A program made the translations under genes and the position numbers. Below are positions 33,609-43,214 of a DNA stretch of 64,000 nt, one piece after another; within the stretch, counting starts at the first letter, position 1, and the number at the start of each line of letters is the position of its first letter. Source of the DNA: Scytonema hofmannii PCC 7110 (GTDB lineage: Bacteria > Cyanobacteriota > Cyanobacteriia > Cyanobacteriales > Nostocaceae); assembly GCF_000346485.2 (NCBI RefSeq), contig NZ_KQ976354.1:8040221-8104220 (forward strand), in the 5' to 3' direction. Under the pieces are notes generated by a model. That model was not told the DNA's origin. It ran no database searches and saw nothing but the letters and a program-made list of their open reading frames with translations.

Positions 33609-35288
33609 TTATTTTGTTGATAACTCGTCAGCTTTTTCTAATTGCTGCTTCAACTTAAAAACTAATAGTCCCACAATTGCCCACTGACACAGAATAGCTA
33701 TCAAAACTTCCATCGAAGACAGTGCGTAGCTTTCAGAAAATAAGGCAATAAGTGGTGCGGCTACTGAGAACAACCATGAAAAATAGTTGTTTGGCGTGTT
33801 CGCACCAAACATGAATGCAATTATTACTGGTAGTACGATCGTGGTAGTCAGTATACCTATCGTCCAGAAAATGCGATATCGATTTTTCATGAACAACATA
33901 AATTGTGCTAAAGCTGCATAGACCATAGCTAAACTACCAGCTAAAGCAAGAGCAAAAAAAGGACTACTTCTGTTAGTATCTCTTTCATAATTTAGTAAAC
34001 TTAACAGAATTAAAGGAGTTATCAGAATTATTGCATTTAATGCGATCGCAACTAGTGCTGGGCTTTTTTCACCCCAAATTAAATCGTGAATTAATGAACG
34101 TTTCAGGAAAGTCTTACCACTGGGACTTTTTCTGTAGCGTATCCAATCTTGTAATAATTGGCGGTGAGGTAAAATCGCAGCTATCAGAAATAAAAATAGC
34201 CACAAATTTAAGAACAAAATACACACAATCTTCTCACGCAAACCTAATGACTGGTAATATGAATTGTCAACAACCCTTTTCCCTTCGACAAATCCTAAAG
34301 TGTAGAAGGCAAAGTATGCGGTCAGCCAATAACTTTGCTGCTTGCTCAGCATAGTAGAGTTTGGATCGCGGAAACAGCGCCATAAAGCCTGCCAAATAAA
34401 ACAAGCAAGTATGCTGTAATTAAAGACAAAAAAGATAACAACAGTGACAAAACTAACTCCTAACGGAAACGTAAACCAAGACAACTCTTTCCACAAATGA
34501 ACTCCTGTGAAAAAAGAGCTTTTATCTAAATTGGGAATTAAATAAAATGGGTTGAGACCTTTTATATAAGCTATGGGAGAATCCGTTGGAAAATTGGCAA
34601 ACCACAGTCTAGTCAGGATAAGAAAGCCAAGAACTACACCACTTGCTAACCAAGCTTGAAAGCCGCCTAACCAAGACCCAACTAAACCAAAGAGTAGAGC
34701 AGCACTGTAATAAAAAATACAGGCAGCTAATACAAGAGCGTAAAAACTTAGAATCCACCAAAAGGGGGTTTTTGCCCCTAATCCCGACCATAAGTGTAAA
34801 GGAACTGTTAGGGCTACTGCAATATACAGCAAAATAGGAACACCCAACAGTTTGCCCCACAATACATTTTTTGGGGATTGAGGGCTGAGTCGAATAAAGT
34901 TGAGAGTTTCTCGCCGTTGTTCTGTTGCTAAATCACTTGTCAGCAAATAGGTTCCGGCTACCAAAAGAGCAGCAATGACAATAATACTCAACCATGTGAA
35001 TATATCCTGCCAGAAAAGCTGCCAATTGATAAGATAATGACCCAAGCCATCGTGCAGGCATCTGTATTCACCATTATTTTGAGATCCCGTACAATATACG
35101 GAATAGTTGGAAGCGGTAGTAATACGATTTGGTGGTAGCTTGACTGCAAAAAATACACATAATATAAGCTGAGTTAGTAGAGATGTTGAAATTGTAAGTA
35201 GGACATTATGTATTTTCAACCGTCCTCTAATTTCTCGTAAAAGTTGAGGATTCCAGTCTCCTAATCGCTCAAGAAAATTTTGCATCAT
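33609..35288 (-). CDS. ABC-2-type permease, paralogue 1
   Basis: 559 residues with about 10-12 hydrophobic segments. The N-terminus (FLERLGDWNPQLLREIRGRL) and the cytoplasmic motif LATEQRRETLNFIRLSPQSP are almost the same as in the next permease, so the two arose by duplication. An extracytoplasmic loop sits between helices 1 and 2 (YSVYCTGSQNNGEYRCLHDG). Works with the ATPase at 37413 as the second membrane half. The exported substrate is unknown. The stop codon is followed by a MITE. Confidence 0.75.
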   Translation of the reverse strand: MMQNFLERLGDWNPQLLREIRGRLKIHNVLLTISTSLLTQLILCVFFAVKLPPNRITTASNYSVYCTGSQNNGEYRCLHDGLGHYLINWQLFWQDIFTWLSIIVIAALLVAGTYLLTSDLATEQRRETLNFIRLSPQSPKNVLWGKLLGVPILLYIAVALTVPLHLWSGLGAKTPFWWILSFYALVLAACIFYYSAALLFGLVGSWLGGFQAWLASGVVLGFLILTRLWFANFPTDSPIAYIKGLNPFYLIPNLDKSSFFTGVHLWKELSWFTFPLGVSFVTVVIFFVFNYSILACFIWQALWRCFRDPNSTMLSKQQSYWLTAYFAFYTLGFVEGKRVVDNSYYQSLGLREKIVCILFLNLWLFLFLIAAILPHRQLLQDWIRYRKSPSGKTFLKRSLIHDLIWGEKSPALVAIALNAIILITPLILLSLLNYERDTNRSSPFFALALAGSLAMVYAALAQFMLFMKNRYRIFWTIGILTTTIVLPVIIAFMFGANTPNNYFSWLFSVAAPLIALFSESYALSSMEVLIAILCQWAIVGLLVFKLKQQLEKADELSTK

Positions 35289-35387
35289 AAAAACTTTGGA
35301 TTTTAGATTTTAGATTTTGGATTGAGAAAGACTTTTTTAGGCTTAACTCTCACCTAATACCATTTCTGTATGAAGATGCATCTCATT

Positions 35388-35443
35388 AGCCCGCGTAGGC
35401 GGGCTTTGTTTGTATAGCCTCACATTAGAAATGTGAGGCTATA
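35388..35443 (-). terminator. Two hairpins between the permease genes
   Basis: AGCCCGC-GTAG-GCGGGCT (35388-35405) and the perfect 13-bp stem TATAGCCTCACAT / ATGTGAGGCTATA (35413-35443). They lie after the upstream permease and could reduce read-through into the second one or protect the mRNA end. Confidence 0.55.
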
Positions 35444-35484
35444 TTGCAGCCCTCAAAATCGTGACATTCTTTTTTCAAATTGGT

Positions 35485-37386
35485 CTAATCTTTGACTAGC
35501 AATGCTTTTGTAGCAGATTCTCCTAAAATCTTCACTTGCTCGACTAACTGCCAAATTAACAACCCTAAAATTGCTAACTCTCCCAACCAAGCTACAAAAA
35601 TCGTAGGTGTTGAACTAAATTCCAAACTGACCCATGGCAAAGTAGAAAATAACCAAAAAATGGGATATGTAGAAGGTTTCAGATGAAAGATTGCTAGCGC
35701 GAATTGAGGTAAGAAAAACAGTGCAAACACAATACCAAATGCCCAGAAAAACCGTTTTTTCGTTTTCATCAATAACGCTCTTTGTACGATCGCAGCACAA
35801 ACCATCATCAAGGTGATAAACATAGCTACCCCTAAAATTGCGTTTAATCTATCAACCTGATTAATCCACAAATTTAAACTAGAGGTATGCTTAACATTTA
35901 AAGCGGGTACTAGTAAAAGCCAAATCATGAACGGAGTAGTTGCGATCGCAAGATAAATCAATGCTGCTACTAGTATCGGGCTTTTTTCACGCCAAATTAG
36001 ATCGGTTAGCCAGAAGTTATTTTTCACACTTTGATTGCCAGAAACATTTTGGTGTCGGTATCTTGCCCAATCCTGTACGGTTTGACGGTGAGGTGAGAGA
36101 GTTGCAAGTAACCCAAAAAATAGAAATAAGTTAAAGAATAGAATCCATCCAAAATTTTCAGAAATTTGATAATTCACATCGTAAAAACTAACGCAAGCAC
36201 CATTTGGAGTACAGGGCTGCGAATAATTTTTCGTATACTGTAAAGTAAACCCCCAAAGAAGAACTTGAGTACAAGCGACCAGAAAATAACTTTGACCCTT
36301 ACTTAAGAGACTTGTATTTGAGTTACGGAAGCAGCGTGTTAGTCCTTGCCACAAACAGTAAATCCATAACCCGTAATTTAATAAATGCAAACTCACTAAG
36401 CCTAAAAGACTTTTTCCTACTGGTAGATAGAAAAACTGCACGTTTTGCAGCATTTCCCAATTGTACCGATGGAGAAACAAATTTGGAAAAAGGTATGCTG
36501 TTATGTCCAGTGGACTGAACAGTTGAAACCAGATAGCTGAATACCTGACGTATGGACTAGACCATATCGACTGCATTGTAATTATCAGAAACAGTAAAAC
36601 TGCACCACTACCCAACCAAGGCTGAAAACCACTAAACCAACGGCAATATAAACCAAAGAGTAGTGCAGCACTGTAGAAGAAAATACAACAAGCGATTGTG
36701 ACTGCCCAGAAATTTAAAATATGACTGGTCGCTATATTGGCACTACGTCCTGTAAATAGATGAAAGGGCAATGCTGCTAAGATAACGAGATAGATTAATA
36801 TTGGAACACCTAGCATTTTGCCAATCAAAATACTTGTTGCTGGCTGAGGGCTGAGACGAATAAAATTGAGAGTTCCTCGCCGTTCTTCTGTGGCTAAGTT
36901 ATCGATCAGCAAATAAGTGCCTGCTACTAACAACGTGAAGAGAAAAACTACAGTGAGTGTAGAGAAAATGTATTGCCAGTGGTCGCGCCACCACATTTGC
37001 ATATTAATTTGGTCAACGGGGCAATACTGACTTGATAGCTCGGAGACTTTTTGATGTAATCTATCGACTTGCGATTGTAATTCAGCAATTTTGTTTTTTT
37101 CAAAAGGGTCAGTCCTGCTATATTTACTTATTTGTTGGGAAAGGTTTTCTATTTGCCGACTAAGAATCTGCCGTTTTTCTATGGCTTCCGAACGGAAAAA
37201 ACAGTATTGTCCTTCTATTGAATAAAATTCAGTGGGTAGTTCCCGCAATTGATAGAGAAATAGCACTAGTTGACTAAAAAACGATACAGCAACTGCGCTC
37301 GCAACATTAAAACCCTTTAAGCGTCCTTTAATTTCCCTAAAAAACTGTGGGTTCCAATCACCCAGCTTATTTATTAAATCATTCAT
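35485..37386 (-). CDS. ABC-2-type permease, paralogue 2
   Basis: 633 residues. Same architecture as the preceding permease: LINKLGDWNPQFFREIKGRL, helix 1, an extracytoplasmic loop (here longer and coiled-coil-like with RQIENLSQQISKYSR and LQSQVDRLHQKVSELSSQYC), then LATEERRGTLNFIRLSPQPA and ten or more helices. The loop insertion of about 80 residues is the main difference and may contact substrate or a periplasmic partner. It starts 26 bp after the ATPase gene, in one operon. Substrate unknown. Confidence 0.75.
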   Translation of the reverse strand: MNDLINKLGDWNPQFFREIKGRLKGFNVASAVAVSFFSQLVLFLYQLRELPTEFYSIEGQYCFFRSEAIEKRQILSRQIENLSQQISKYSRTDPFEKNKIAELQSQVDRLHQKVSELSSQYCPVDQINMQMWWRDHWQYIFSTLTVVFLFTLLVAGTYLLIDNLATEERRGTLNFIRLSPQPATSILIGKMLGVPILIYLVILAALPFHLFTGRSANIATSHILNFWAVTIACCIFFYSAALLFGLYCRWFSGFQPWLGSGAVLLFLIITMQSIWSSPYVRYSAIWFQLFSPLDITAYLFPNLFLHRYNWEMLQNVQFFYLPVGKSLLGLVSLHLLNYGLWIYCLWQGLTRCFRNSNTSLLSKGQSYFLVACTQVLLWGFTLQYTKNYSQPCTPNGACVSFYDVNYQISENFGWILFFNLFLFFGLLATLSPHRQTVQDWARYRHQNVSGNQSVKNNFWLTDLIWREKSPILVAALIYLAIATTPFMIWLLLVPALNVKHTSSLNLWINQVDRLNAILGVAMFITLMMVCAAIVQRALLMKTKKRFFWAFGIVFALFFLPQFALAIFHLKPSTYPIFWLFSTLPWVSLEFSSTPTIFVAWLGELAILGLLIWQLVEQVKILGESATKALLVKD

Positions 37387-37412
37387 ATTTCAGATTTTGA
37401 ATTTTGGATTAT

Positions 37413-38363
37413 TTAAGATGCTTGCTTGTGACCTAAGTTGAGAAAAATCGTTTCTAAATCTTCTTGAGTGGTGTGAAAATCAGTGAGGGGAATATTGGCT
37501 GATATTAGCGATCGCAACAAATCCGCACCATCTTCTTGTTTTCCAGAAAAATTAACACGCACGCTATTCTTAGCAGGTAAAACTTCCCATTCTTGTACGA
37601 AAGGATTATTTTTTAATTCGCCTAATAGTTCTGGTAATTTTCCTAAAGTAGAGATCTCAATTTGTTGACGAGAAAGGCGCTGATAGAGTTGTTGGAGAGA
37701 AGTACTTTCCACTAAAAAACCAAGTTCCATGATTCCCACAGATGTACACAGTTCTGCTAAATCGCTAAGAACGTGAGAGGAAATTAATATTGTCATTCCC
37801 GCTTCTTGCAAAACTTTAATGATTTCACGAAACTGCATCCTAGCAATAGGATCGAGTCCGGAGACTGGTTCATCTAATAGTAATACAATGGGTTCGTGGA
37901 TGATGGTTCTTGCAAGACACAGGCGTTGTTTCATCCCTCGTGACAGGGTAGAAATCAGACTATTTCGCTTGTTACCTAATTGAATAAGTTCTAAAACCTC
38001 ATGTAGGCGTTGAGTGCGACGTGGATCGCGCAACCGATACAGGCGGGCAAAATAATCTAAGTAGTCCCAGACAGTGAGTTCCTCGTAAAGAGGATAGTCA
38101 TCTGGTAAGTAACCCAAGCGTCTTTTGAGAGTGGGGTTGCTTTTGTCCCGTAGTAAGCGATCGCCGTTTATATAAATCTCACCCGTTGTCGGCTCTTCAG
38201 CAGCCGCCAACATCCGGATGAGAGTTGTTTTCCCTGCACCATTAGGACCGATTAACCCATAAACTTCACCTGACAGGATTTCCAAGTCGATATTATTGAC
38301 AGCAACGTGTCTGTCAAATTGCTTAGTCAGTCCACGGGTATGAATAGCCAGTTCTTTTGTCAT
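37413..38363 (-). CDS. ABC transporter ATP-binding protein
   Basis: 316 residues from ATG 38363 (an upstream ATG at 38387 adds eight). Walker A GLIGPNGAGKTTLIRML, Q-loop LGYLPDDYPLYEELT, signature LSRGMKQRLCLAR, Walker B PIVLLLDEPVSGLDP and switch His ISSHVLSDL are all present. The C-terminal 90 residues are the regulatory extension seen in exporters of the CcmA/drug-efflux class. First gene of the operon with two paralogous permeases, so the transporter is probably a heterodimer in the membrane. Confidence 0.9.
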   Translation of the reverse strand: MTKELAIHTRGLTKQFDRHVAVNNIDLEILSGEVYGLIGPNGAGKTTLIRMLAAAEEPTTGEIYINGDRLLRDKSNPTLKRRLGYLPDDYPLYEELTVWDYLDYFARLYRLRDPRRTQRLHEVLELIQLGNKRNSLISTLSRGMKQRLCLARTIIHEPIVLLLDEPVSGLDPIARMQFREIIKVLQEAGMTILISSHVLSDLAELCTSVGIMELGFLVESTSLQQLYQRLSRQQIEISTLGKLPELLGELKNNPFVQEWEVLPAKNSVRVNFSGKQEDGADLLRSLISANIPLTDFHTTQEDLETIFLNLGHKQAS

Positions 38364-38387
38364 AACTAATAGGCTTGGAGTTTGCAA

Positions 38388-38784
38388 TTATACCGATTGG
38401 TTTTCCGCATCATACTGACTGTTCTTTTGATACAAAAAACGCCATTACCCGCACAGTAAATAACCGTACTGATGCGTTAGTGATTTTACTTGAGATGTTC
38501 AACTCGAATAATTGAGTACAGCAAGCTTAGCCTTTAATTTCAGAACTTGTCAGGATGGTTTCGGAAAATGCAACCAGCTTTAAAGAAAGTATTTTTTTGT
38601 ACTAAAAAAATTTATCAAATTTTTATATTCAGTTAAAAGTATTACATTTTGTAAAGTACTAATAGCATGGCATTCAAAATTCGTGTATGGTTTTTACTTA
38701 ATTTTCTAAACTTAAGTAAGTAATTTTTATTACTTTTTTGAGTAATTCTAACTAAATAGTTCAATTGTGCTAAGGTGTGAGAAA
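38388..38784. other. Gene-free stretch upstream of the ABC operon
   Basis: About 400 bp, very AT-rich (runs such as TTTTTTTGTACTAAAAAAAT near 38590). It must contain the ABC operon promoter; no box could be fixed with confidence. No open frame of interest. Confidence 0.4.
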
Positions 38785-38880
38785 GTGATTCCAGAGTTTG
38801 ATGAGAACGGTAATTTACCACCAGGAGTACACTGGGTAGAATGGGAGGAATTTAAGGAAAGATTTGGGAGAAGTGCGTGA
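38785..38880 (+). pseudogene. DUF6932-like N-terminal fragment
   Basis: 31 codons from a GTG: MIPEFDENGNLPPGVHWVEW then EEFKERFGRSA and stop. The IPEFDENGxLPPGxH opening is characteristic of DUF6932 proteins (nucleotidyltransferase-like, often near toxin-antitoxin genes). The rest of the roughly 150-residue protein is missing; IscB-type sequence follows, suggesting insertion of that element cut the gene. Confidence 0.6.
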
Positions 38881-39130
38881 AACGAAGTAATTCGTAAGAA
38901 ATCGAAGTAATTCGGCTTTTGGCTTCACCAGACTCAGTGTAGAACTGTATATTCTACATTATCCAATTAATTGGATTTAAGTCCGCTTAAAGGTCATGAT
39001 TTAATGAGATTAGCCAGTCTCAAGCATCGGAGAAGGAACATGGCTGCTCACGACAGTGCAAAACCGTAATCCATTTACAAGCCTTTAAGCCGTGTCAAGG
39101 CAAACTATACCCCGTATGGGAGTTAATCAA
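38881..39130 (+). ncRNA. Candidate omega-RNA region 5' of the IscB fragment
   Basis: IscB nucleases use a structured guide RNA encoded directly upstream of their gene. This 250-bp non-coding stretch occupies that place, is directly adjacent to the PLMP-domain start, and has several potential stems (for example GAGATTAGCCAGTCTC at 39006; CTACATTATCC...). No consensus omega-RNA structure was computed, so this rests on position only. Confidence 0.3.
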
Positions 39131-39343
39131 ATGATTACAAACTCTATATTCGTTTTAAGTAAAAATGGCAAAATACTAAAACCAACAACACCCGCTAGAG
39201 CAAGGATTTTACAATCTGTTGGCAAAGCTAAGAAACTCAAATTATTTCCATTTACTCTAATTCTAGATAAGGATGTTGATGAAAATGTAGAACCGTATTT
39301 AGAACTTAGGATCGACCTTTACTTTTATCATATTGTTCCATGA
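39131..39343 (+). pseudogene. iscB: IscB N-terminal (PLMP domain) fragment
   Basis: 70 codons: SIFVLSKNGKILKPTTPARA, RILQSVGKAKKLKLFPFTLI, LDKDVDENVEPYLELRID. The pattern VFVLxKNxKPLxPTxPARARxLLxxGKAxxxxxxPFTIxL is the PLMP domain of IscB, followed in intact proteins by the RuvC-I strand LRIDPGSK. Here the sequence leaves the family immediately after the RuvC-I Asp (LRID-LYFYH) and stops. RuvC-II, bridge helix, HNH and target-adaptor domains are all gone. A 5' relic of an IS200/IS605-type IscB element. Confidence 0.8.
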
Positions 39344-39458
39344 TTGATGCTGCACATAATATCAATTTGAAAAAAGAGTGCGACACATAATTAAGTGAAA
39401 GTTAGTCTGGTTAAGACTTTCACAATCCAAAATCTAAAATCTAAAATCTAAAATGGTA

Positions 39459-41063
39459 TTACGTCAATTTGCCGTAGTCAAGTTTAATCAAACGATCGGC
39501 AAGGTGAAAATAACGGTCGTCGTGACTAATGACAAATACTGCCTTTCCTTGACGCTTCATATCTGGTAAAAGTTGGTGGTAAAAGATGTCTCGGAAAAAG
39601 GGGTCTTGATCTGATGCCCATTCATCAAACACATAAATTGGACGATTTTCCAAGTAAGCTGTTAGTAAAGCTAGACGTTTGCGCTGACCTTGGGACAAAT
39701 CGATTGTAGAAAGTACACCTTCTTTAATTTGCACTTTATGTTCTAGCTGAAGTTGTTTAAGATAGGTTCGTGCTTGGATATCAATATCGTCTAAATGAAT
39801 ACCTAAGATTCGCTCAAATAAAAAGAAATCTGAAAATACGGTGGCAAACAACTGACGATAAGCTTGACGATTTTGATTAGTAATTAGTTTGTCATCAACA
39901 TGAATCTCACCTGCTTCAGGAACGTATAATCCAGTAATTAACTTTGCAAGGGTTGATTTTCCGCTACCATTGCCTCCAACAATAAAAATCAATTTTCCTG
40001 GTTGAAATTCTAAATCAATCGGTCCCAAAGTGAAGCTCTGTTCATCACGTTTATTATGATAGATATGTGTAATTCCCTGTAGTCGAATGCGTTGAAACTG
40101 TGGTGGAAATGGCTGTGTAAAAGTTGTAGTTTCCGAGCGCTCTACAAGTGATAAGCCTAATGTATCAATTTTTTGCAAAGCAACGGTGGCTTGGTTCATC
40201 TCAGGTAAAATTTGGAAGAGGCTCTGAAGAGGTCGCATTATAAAGGTAATCGTTAAGATGTAACCGGAGAGAATTGGATTACTGACTGGTGTGAGTTTGG
40301 GCAAACCGAAAATTAATACACCCAAAAGAATGAAAAATCAAACCTCTCCGAGACTCATAGCGATCGCTAAAATTTTTAAGCTTGTGACTCGATAATTGCG
40401 GACAGATTTAGCGGTATATGTGAGTTCCTCATGAAAAAAAGCTTCTTCTCGCTCGGCATGCAACTTGAGTTCCTTAATACCTGCCGTAATTGTGCGAAAA
40501 TGCTGAAAGAGTCGATCCTGTTCATCGCGTGCAAACTTCATGTAGTACTTTGCCCGTACTATTAGCAATTGAACGCCACCAATTGCCAGTGCTAAAAATA
40601 GGAATGTGAATGCGAAGACGAACCAAGATAGCCAACTTAAATAGATTAAACAGCCAACTATAACTGACACATCAATGCAAATAAAGGGAAGATTATAGAC
40701 AGCAAATGAAATCGCTTGAACATCATCAGTTAAGGTTGCAAGTAAACGGCTTGCACCAATTTCTTCAAGGTGACGTAGTGGAGAGGCGAGAATCCAACGA
40801 CTTAAGCGAAGTCTTAACCGATAAACAGCATCTTGAGCAAGGTCAACCAGTAAAAATCGAGAAATCAGACTGCTAAAGAGAGTTGCAATTGCAAGACCGA
40901 GAAAACCCAAAAACAAAGTCTCAATTGATGTATCTTGACGATTGAGAGCGCTATTGATAAAGGCAAGCAAAGCCGCACTACAGATACCGCTAATCGATCC
41001 AGTCAGTGCTGCTATTGCAATATGCTTCCAAGATTCCCGCAAGAGAAATTGGGTGAGATTCAT
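39459..41063 (-). pseudogene. SyrD/PvdE-type cyclic-peptide ABC exporter, one in-frame TGA
   Basis: One half-transporter, 534 residues if read through. Membrane part: FLLRESWKHIAIAALTGSIS, SRLLATLTDDVQAISFAVYN, TAGIKELKLHAEREEAFFHE, then MSLGEV-TGA-FFILLGVLIFG near 40338. ATPase part: FIVGGNGSGKSTLAKLITGL, DLSQGQRKRLALLTAYLENR, IYVFDEWASDQDP (Walker B) and VISHDDRYF. Both halves are in the same frame, so a single nonsense codon is the only lesion. The family exports or processes cyclic peptides and siderophores. Without a good internal start (only a TTG) the ATPase half is probably not made. Confidence 0.85.
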
Positions 41064-41069
41064 GAAAAT

Positions 41070-41513
41070 TTATTTCAAAATATGTTCCTCTTCGGTCATA
41101 TCGCTTATGATATCTTGCCGATCTAACCTATGAGTATCTTTACTTTTGTCATATTGTTCCATAAACCGTAGCATCCCAACATGACCCAAGGCTTCAGTCA
41201 ATGCTTTTAGTCCCATTTGCCTAATTTGCTCTTGAGTTAACTGGCTAACATCTAGCGTTGGCATAGGTGTGTATTTAAGTGATGTATCTGAACCTTCCAC
41301 TTGTGCTTGCTGTCGTCTTGCCTTGATTTCAGCAACAATTTCGCTAAGAGTAGGATTGCCCAAAATTTTATCCCTATCTCTTGTATAATCACCGCTGCCT
41401 TGGTTATATTGCTGCATAAATCGTAGCATTCCTGCAGGACCGAGACATTTAGCTAGCGCCTCTAGTCCTATTTGCATAAGCTGCGATTGAGTCAAGTCAC
41501 TCAGGTTTGTCAT
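41070..41513 (-). CDS. Internally duplicated antitoxin-like protein
   Basis: 147 residues made of two copies of one module: QLMQIGLEALAKCLGPAGML-RFMQQYNQGSGDYTRDRDKIL and QIRQMGLKALTEALGHVGML-RFMEQYDKSKDTHRLDRQDII, joined by a basic linker. Its start overlaps the PIN-domain gene upstream by 17 bp, the usual layout of an antitoxin with its toxin. The G-(L)-RFM-Q-Y module is common beside PIN genes in cyanobacteria. The doubling could give two DNA- or toxin-binding surfaces in one chain. Seven bp separate it from the broken exporter. Confidence 0.55.
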   Translation of the reverse strand: MTNLSDLTQSQLMQIGLEALAKCLGPAGMLRFMQQYNQGSGDYTRDRDKILGNPTLSEIVAEIKARRQQAQVEGSDTSLKYTPMPTLDVSQLTQEQIRQMGLKALTEALGHVGMLRFMEQYDKSKDTHRLDRQDIISDMTEEEHILK

Positions 41514-41958
41514 TTGTCACCTCTATTAACCATTGGCATGGGTTTCCTACTCTTACTTTTAACAATTTCTGATGCCTTGCTGCTAAACGTAACATTCTAT
41601 CATCCGTTGTCAGCAAAATATCGGCTTTTCCTGCTTCTGCACAGGCAATGTGTAATGCATCAAAATCTTTGAAGCCTATTTCAATGAGTTCTAGACCACG
41701 AGTTTCAATTTGTTCTGCGATCAGTATTTTAGCTTTCGCTGAAGCTATCCATAATTGGATCTGCTTTTTTCTCTCAGCATCAGAAGCACCTTTCAACTCA
41801 ATGTCTATCGCTTCACTTCCAAGTAACTGCCATTCACCTCTTTGACATCCAGTTAAAATTGCCGCTACTGCTTCGGATTCCAAGCGAATTCTTTCTTGCG
41901 CCTGGTCATCAAAGGGACGGTTGAAGCAGCATACATCTAAATAAATTGAAAATGTCAT
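41497..41958 (-). CDS. PIN-domain protein (VapC-like toxin)
   Basis: 153 residues. Opens SIYLDVCCFNRPFDDQ with the first acidic metal ligand, then SEAIDIEL, FKDFDALHIACAEAGKADIL (central Asp) and LLTTDDRMLRLA (last Asp pair). This is the PIN fold of RNA-cleaving toxins, in the branch with YLDxCCxNRPFDD. Translationally coupled to the duplicated small protein, so a type II toxin-antitoxin pair is likely with toxin first. Target RNA unknown. Confidence 0.8.
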   Translation of the reverse strand: MTFSIYLDVCCFNRPFDDQAQERIRLESEAVAAILTGCQRGEWQLLGSEAIDIELKGASDAERKKQIQLWIASAKAKILIAEQIETRGLELIEIGFKDFDALHIACAEAGKADILLTTDDRMLRLAARHQKLLKVRVGNPCQWLIEVTNDKPE

Positions 41959-42035
41959 CGGTACACTTGCTAGGTATTATATTTAATCTGCATGATTTTC
42001 TGCACGGTTAAACATTTATCTAGTAAACATGAACT

Positions 42036-43124
42036 ATGGCACAGAAATACCGCATTACCTTACTTCCTGGCGATGGCATTGGACCTGAAATTATTGCAGT
42101 GGCGGTAGACGTGCTGAAAGTGGTGGGTCAAAAATTTGATATCCAGTTTGAATTTCAAGAAGCACTGATTGGCGGCTCTGCTATTGACGCAACGGGTGAA
42201 CCCCTACCAAAGGATTCTCTAGAGATTTGTCGCAACAGCGATGCTGTCTTACTAGCAGCTATTGGCGGTTATAAATGGGATTCTCTACCATCTCATTTAC
42301 GTCCAGAAGCGGGTTTATTGGGGCTGCGATCGCAATTGGGGTTATTTGCCAATTTGCGTCCTGCAACAATTCTGCCCCAGTTGATTGATGCTTCGTCCTT
42401 AAAACGAGAGGTGGTTGAAGGGGTTGATATTTTGGTGGTGCGAGAACTCACTGGTGGAATCTACTTTGGTCAACCAAAAGGCATTTTTACTACTGAAACG
42501 GGTGAAAAGCGGGGTGTAAATACAATGGCTTACACCGAATCCGAAATCGATCGCATTGGACGTGTAGCTTTTGAAGCATCAAGAAAACGTAATCGTAAAC
42601 TTTGTTCTGTTGATAAGGCAAACGTTTTAGAAGTTTCTCAACTTTGGAGAAGTCACATAACTCAACTTGCTCAAGAGTATCCGGATGTGGAGCTAACTCA
42701 TATGTATGTAGATAATGCAGCCATGCAGTTGTTACGCGCCCCCAAGCAGTTCGATACCATAGTTACGGGAAATCTGTTTGGCGATATTCTTTCGGATGCA
42801 GCTGCTATGCTGACTGGCAGTATTGGGATGTTACCTTCTGCGAGTTTAGGTTCTTCTAACCCAGGAGTTTTTGAACCCGTACACGGTTCCGCCCCAGATA
42901 TTGCAGGACAAGACAAAGCAAATCCTTTAGCGCAGGTCTTGAGTGCCGCAATGATGCTCCGTTATGGCTTAAACCAGTCGGCAGCAGCAGATTATGTTGA
43001 AAAGGGAGTGTTACAAGTTTTACAGAGAGGTGCTCGCACTGGAGATATAATATCTCCGGGTATGAATTTATTGGGCTGCCGCGCTATGGGTGCTGCCTTG
43101 ATTCAAGTTCTTGAAGAAGAGTAA
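42036..43124 (+). CDS. leuB: 3-isopropylmalate dehydrogenase
   Basis: 362 residues; oxidative decarboxylation of 3-isopropylmalate in leucine synthesis, NAD-dependent, cytosolic. Features: [68 protein letters not shown] with the catalytic Lys, [34 protein letters not shown], and the NAD loop [19 protein letters not shown]. Length normal. Stands alone here with a hairpin after the stop. Confidence 0.97.
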   Translation: MAQKYRITLLPGDGIGPEIIAVAVDVLKVVGQKFDIQFEFQEALIGGSAIDATGEPLPKDSLEICRNSDAVLLAAIGGYKWDSLPSHLRPEAGLLGLRSQLGLFANLRPATILPQLIDASSLKREVVEGVDILVVRELTGGIYFGQPKGIFTTETGEKRGVNTMAYTESEIDRIGRVAFEASRKRNRKLCSVDKANVLEVSQLWRSHITQLAQEYPDVELTHMYVDNAAMQLLRAPKQFDTIVTGNLFGDILSDAAAMLTGSIGMLPSASLGSSNPGVFEPVHGSAPDIAGQDKANPLAQVLSAAMMLRYGLNQSAAADYVEKGVLQVLQRGARTGDIISPGMNLLGCRAMGAALIQVLEEE

Positions 43125-43148
43125 TTTCACCTATCAAGAACAAGGAAA

Positions 43149-43170
43149 TTTTGGCATACCTTTGCCAAAA
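43149..43170 (+). terminator. Hairpin after leuB
   Basis: TTTTGGCA-TACCTT-TGCCAAAA, a perfect 8-bp stem 25 bp after the stop; weak T-run. Possible terminator. Confidence 0.5.
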
Positions 43171-43214
43171 CTTTCGGATAAACTATAAGACAAACCTACA
43201 ACAAGATTCAGTGA

